Part shown: piece after piece, positions 62,400-64,000 of the stretch
How positions within the stretch are numbered: position 1 is the first letter of the stretch
Layout: every line of letters begins with the position of its first letter
NCBI GenBank assembly: GCA_035048495.1
Contig: CM068543.1
Span: 28,323,751 to 28,387,750, forward strand
Length of the DNA: 64,000 bases
Direction of reading: 5' to 3'
DNA from: Euptelea pleiosperma
Lineage: Eukaryota; Streptophyta; Magnoliopsida; Ranunculales; Eupteleaceae
Notes under the pieces: model-generated
Seen by the model: only the letters and a program-made list of their open reading frames with translations
What the model was told of the DNA's origin: nothing
Database searches by the model: none
Position numbers and translations under genes: made by a program

Positions 62400-64000
62400 A
62401 TGGATCAAAACATAGGAGGTAAGAGTGAGACCCCACTCAAAGAGATCATAGATGTGGTGGCCCACAAAGATGAGGTGGTGATCGGACGTTGTGGTGTTCC
62501 TGAATTGACGTTGAACTCTGGTTACAAGATTCCGTTGCTGGGGACAGGAACAGCGTCGTTTCCTATCCCTCCGATTGAGGATCTAAAGAACGCAATCTTA
62601 GACGCCATGGAAGTGGGTTATCGCCACTTTGATTCGGCTGCGTTGTACCAGAGTGAGGAAGGTCTGGGTGCAGCTATAGCGGAGGCCTTAGAGAGAGGAC
62701 TCATCAAGAACCGAGACGAGCTTTTCATCACTACTAAGCTCTGGTGCAACAACGCCCACCCGGATCGTGTACTCCCAGCCATTCAAGAATCTCTCAGGTA
62801 ACTAACAACCCTTCCTCATCATCATCGTCACCATCATGGGCATAATCAAATTTGTCTAGTTTTGACTTATGAGTAGCAAAGTTTGACCGAGTTGGGCAAG
62901 CCATCTTCTTCTTCTTATAATATATAAGCATTGGTGCATCTCTGCCACTCGTTTTATTTCTCATGCACCCATCAAATAATGGGTCCCACTCATTGTATTA
63001 CAGACCATAATAATGGTTTAGGAGATCCTATAGTGGGGCCCATGTTGGAAGAAAGAAGTCAAAGAACAATGACCAAGAAGATAATTACACAACACAGAGA
63101 TTTACATGGTTCCCTCAAGATTGAGGTATGTCGGACTAACACAGATTTTACTATGCTCTTAGGCAAAAGATAAACACTCACAATACAATGAATTATCGTC
63201 TGGATCAACCAAGTTATATTTATATATAACCCCAAGGCGAAACTAGGGTTTTCATATCTTTATGTAAAAGTATGAAAACACCCTTAAGGGTAAAAGACCT
63301 CCTTTAAAAAAAAATTCGGGCAACCCCTTTTGCTGGCAGGGAGCGCACTGCTCCCCCCCTGCAACCCTCCAGCCAGCTCAGTGCGAAGCTGGCCGCGGTG
63401 TCGTGTCTTCATGTAAAGTACTCTAGCACCATCAAGCTCCACATAACATAACAACCCAACACAACCCATCAGTTGTTGGGTCCTATCTACGTGCAACTTG
63501 TATTTGCAATTTCATAGACCGTGGTGATGATCAATAAAGACGTGTACCAATAGTCCAAACAGTAAGCTACATCTCAGATGGTCCACAGTGAAAATTGCAG
63601 CGATCATGCAATCCTGAACGTCCAACTTATCTCCTACTCTTGGATGGTAGCATGAGCTACCCCACAAAAAGTCCATCAAAGTGATGTTTTAGATCATCAG
63701 ATTGCTAATCGGATGGTTAGCTAAGTTCATATTAACATCTTATTGATATAAAACTTGCACTGAGTCCTTGTCATTCCTCTGCTTTCTTATGATCCAGGAA
63801 GCTAAGGTTGGAGTATGTAGACCTGTATTTGATACATTTCCCAGTGAGATTGAAGGAAGGGACATTGGATATGACCTGTGAGAAGGATGACATTTTCCTC
63901 CTTGATATCAAATCTGTATGGGAGGCTATGGAGGAGATACAAAAGCTTGGCCTTGCAAAGTCGATTGGAGTCAGCAACTTCACCTGCAAGAAGCTCACTG
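62400..64000 (+). CDS. Aldo-keto reductase (AKR4-like), partial: exons 62400-62797 and 63798 onward
   Basis: This is an NADPH-dependent aldo-keto reductase, a cytosolic TIM-barrel enzyme reducing aldehydes or ketones. Exon 1 encodes 132 codons plus 2 nt; the open frame extends 12 nt upstream to a non-ATG codon, so the ATG at 62400 is the start. Exon 2 continues in phase and runs off the right edge after about 67 more codons. Visible residues are the catalytic tetrad D78 ([11 protein letters not shown]), Y83, K113 (ITTKLWC) and H146 (LYLIHFP), and the family signature near AKSIGVSNF. The sequence is closest in style to plant AKR4 proteins called chalcone reductase, codeinone reductase or methylecgonone reductase-like. 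Substrate cannot be told. An N-terminal extension of about 25 residues precedes the usual [12 protein letters not shown] start. It is the only credible host gene in the window. Confidence 0.9.
62798..63797 (+). other. Intron 1 of the aldo-keto reductase gene
   Basis: It begins CTCAG|GTAACT and ends GATCCAG|GAAGC. Joining the exons gives [17 protein letters not shown] without a break (the junction splits an Arg codon, phase 2). It is 1000 bp and contains a possible small LTR insertion. Confidence 0.88.
63043..63463. mobile_element. Possible short solo LTR in intron 1
   Basis: It starts TGTTGG, ends CCAACACA, and is flanked by GCCCA (63038-63042) and ACCCA (63464-63468), a 4-of-5 match. It contains ACATGGTTCCCTCAAGATT, similar in style to copia LTR phrases, and a CCCC-rich stretch. 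The weak duplication keeps this tentative. Confidence 0.4.

Noticed and set aside
62931..63173. 80-codon frame inside intron 1
   Set aside because: It lies between good splice sites, overlaps a possible LTR insertion and adds nothing to the reductase fold.

Overview
The window is plant nuclear DNA, almost certainly from an angiosperm with a repeat-rich genome. It is built of Ty3/gypsy elements of Athila type with tRNA-Asp-like primer sites, Ty1/copia remnants, a LINE fragment, hAT and other MITE-like DNA elements, and one intron-containing aldo-keto reductase gene. The species cannot be told from the sequence. No rRNA, tRNA, CRISPR or prokaryotic features were seen.

Positions 1-53332 (about 83%) form one nest of retrotransposons, read here from the outside in. 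D (47288-53332, minus) is a copia element that keeps gag but no pol. Gypsy element A (minus) inserted into the 3' LTR of D. Its pieces are 1-1097, 28301-29229, 44180-44794 and 45176-47287; its 3' LTR lies off the left edge. Gypsy element B (plus; 29230-44179, broken) inserted into A. E (1098-28300), the youngest element, also inserted into A and is a tandem array LTR-internal-LTR-internal-LTR. It has three nearly identical 2.8-kb LTRs and two copies of an intact gag-pol reading frame of about 1921 codons. A 3.66-kb solo LTR (F, 29394-33051) sits in the LTR of B. A 4.53-kb reversed solo LTR (G, 37546-42077) sits in the gag of B. A copia LTR fragment (H, 44795-45175) sits in A. Exact 5-bp target duplications support F and G; a 4-of-5 match supports E.

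Positions 53333-55016 hold older decayed retroelement coding remnants: a copia RNase H end and a LINE zinc-binding plus RNase H end. Positions 55017-61470 are non-coding. They hold microsatellites, a 1.5-kb hAT-like element with an exact 8-bp target duplication and a second MITE nested inside it, tandem minisatellites, and two further MITE-like elements.

The only likely host gene is the aldo-keto reductase at the right edge. Exon 1 is 62400-62797, the intron is 1000 bp, and exon 2 starts at 63798 and runs off the window. All four catalytic residues are present and a TATA box lies 63 bp upstream of the start codon.

The most interesting signals are the tandem LTR array, a hairpin family in the gypsy LTRs with an apparent compensatory base-pair change, a conserved non-coding leader, three copies of a polypurine-like 10-mer in E, and arrays of a CCAATCGATTGG-type palindrome upstream of the TATA box in the copia LTRs.
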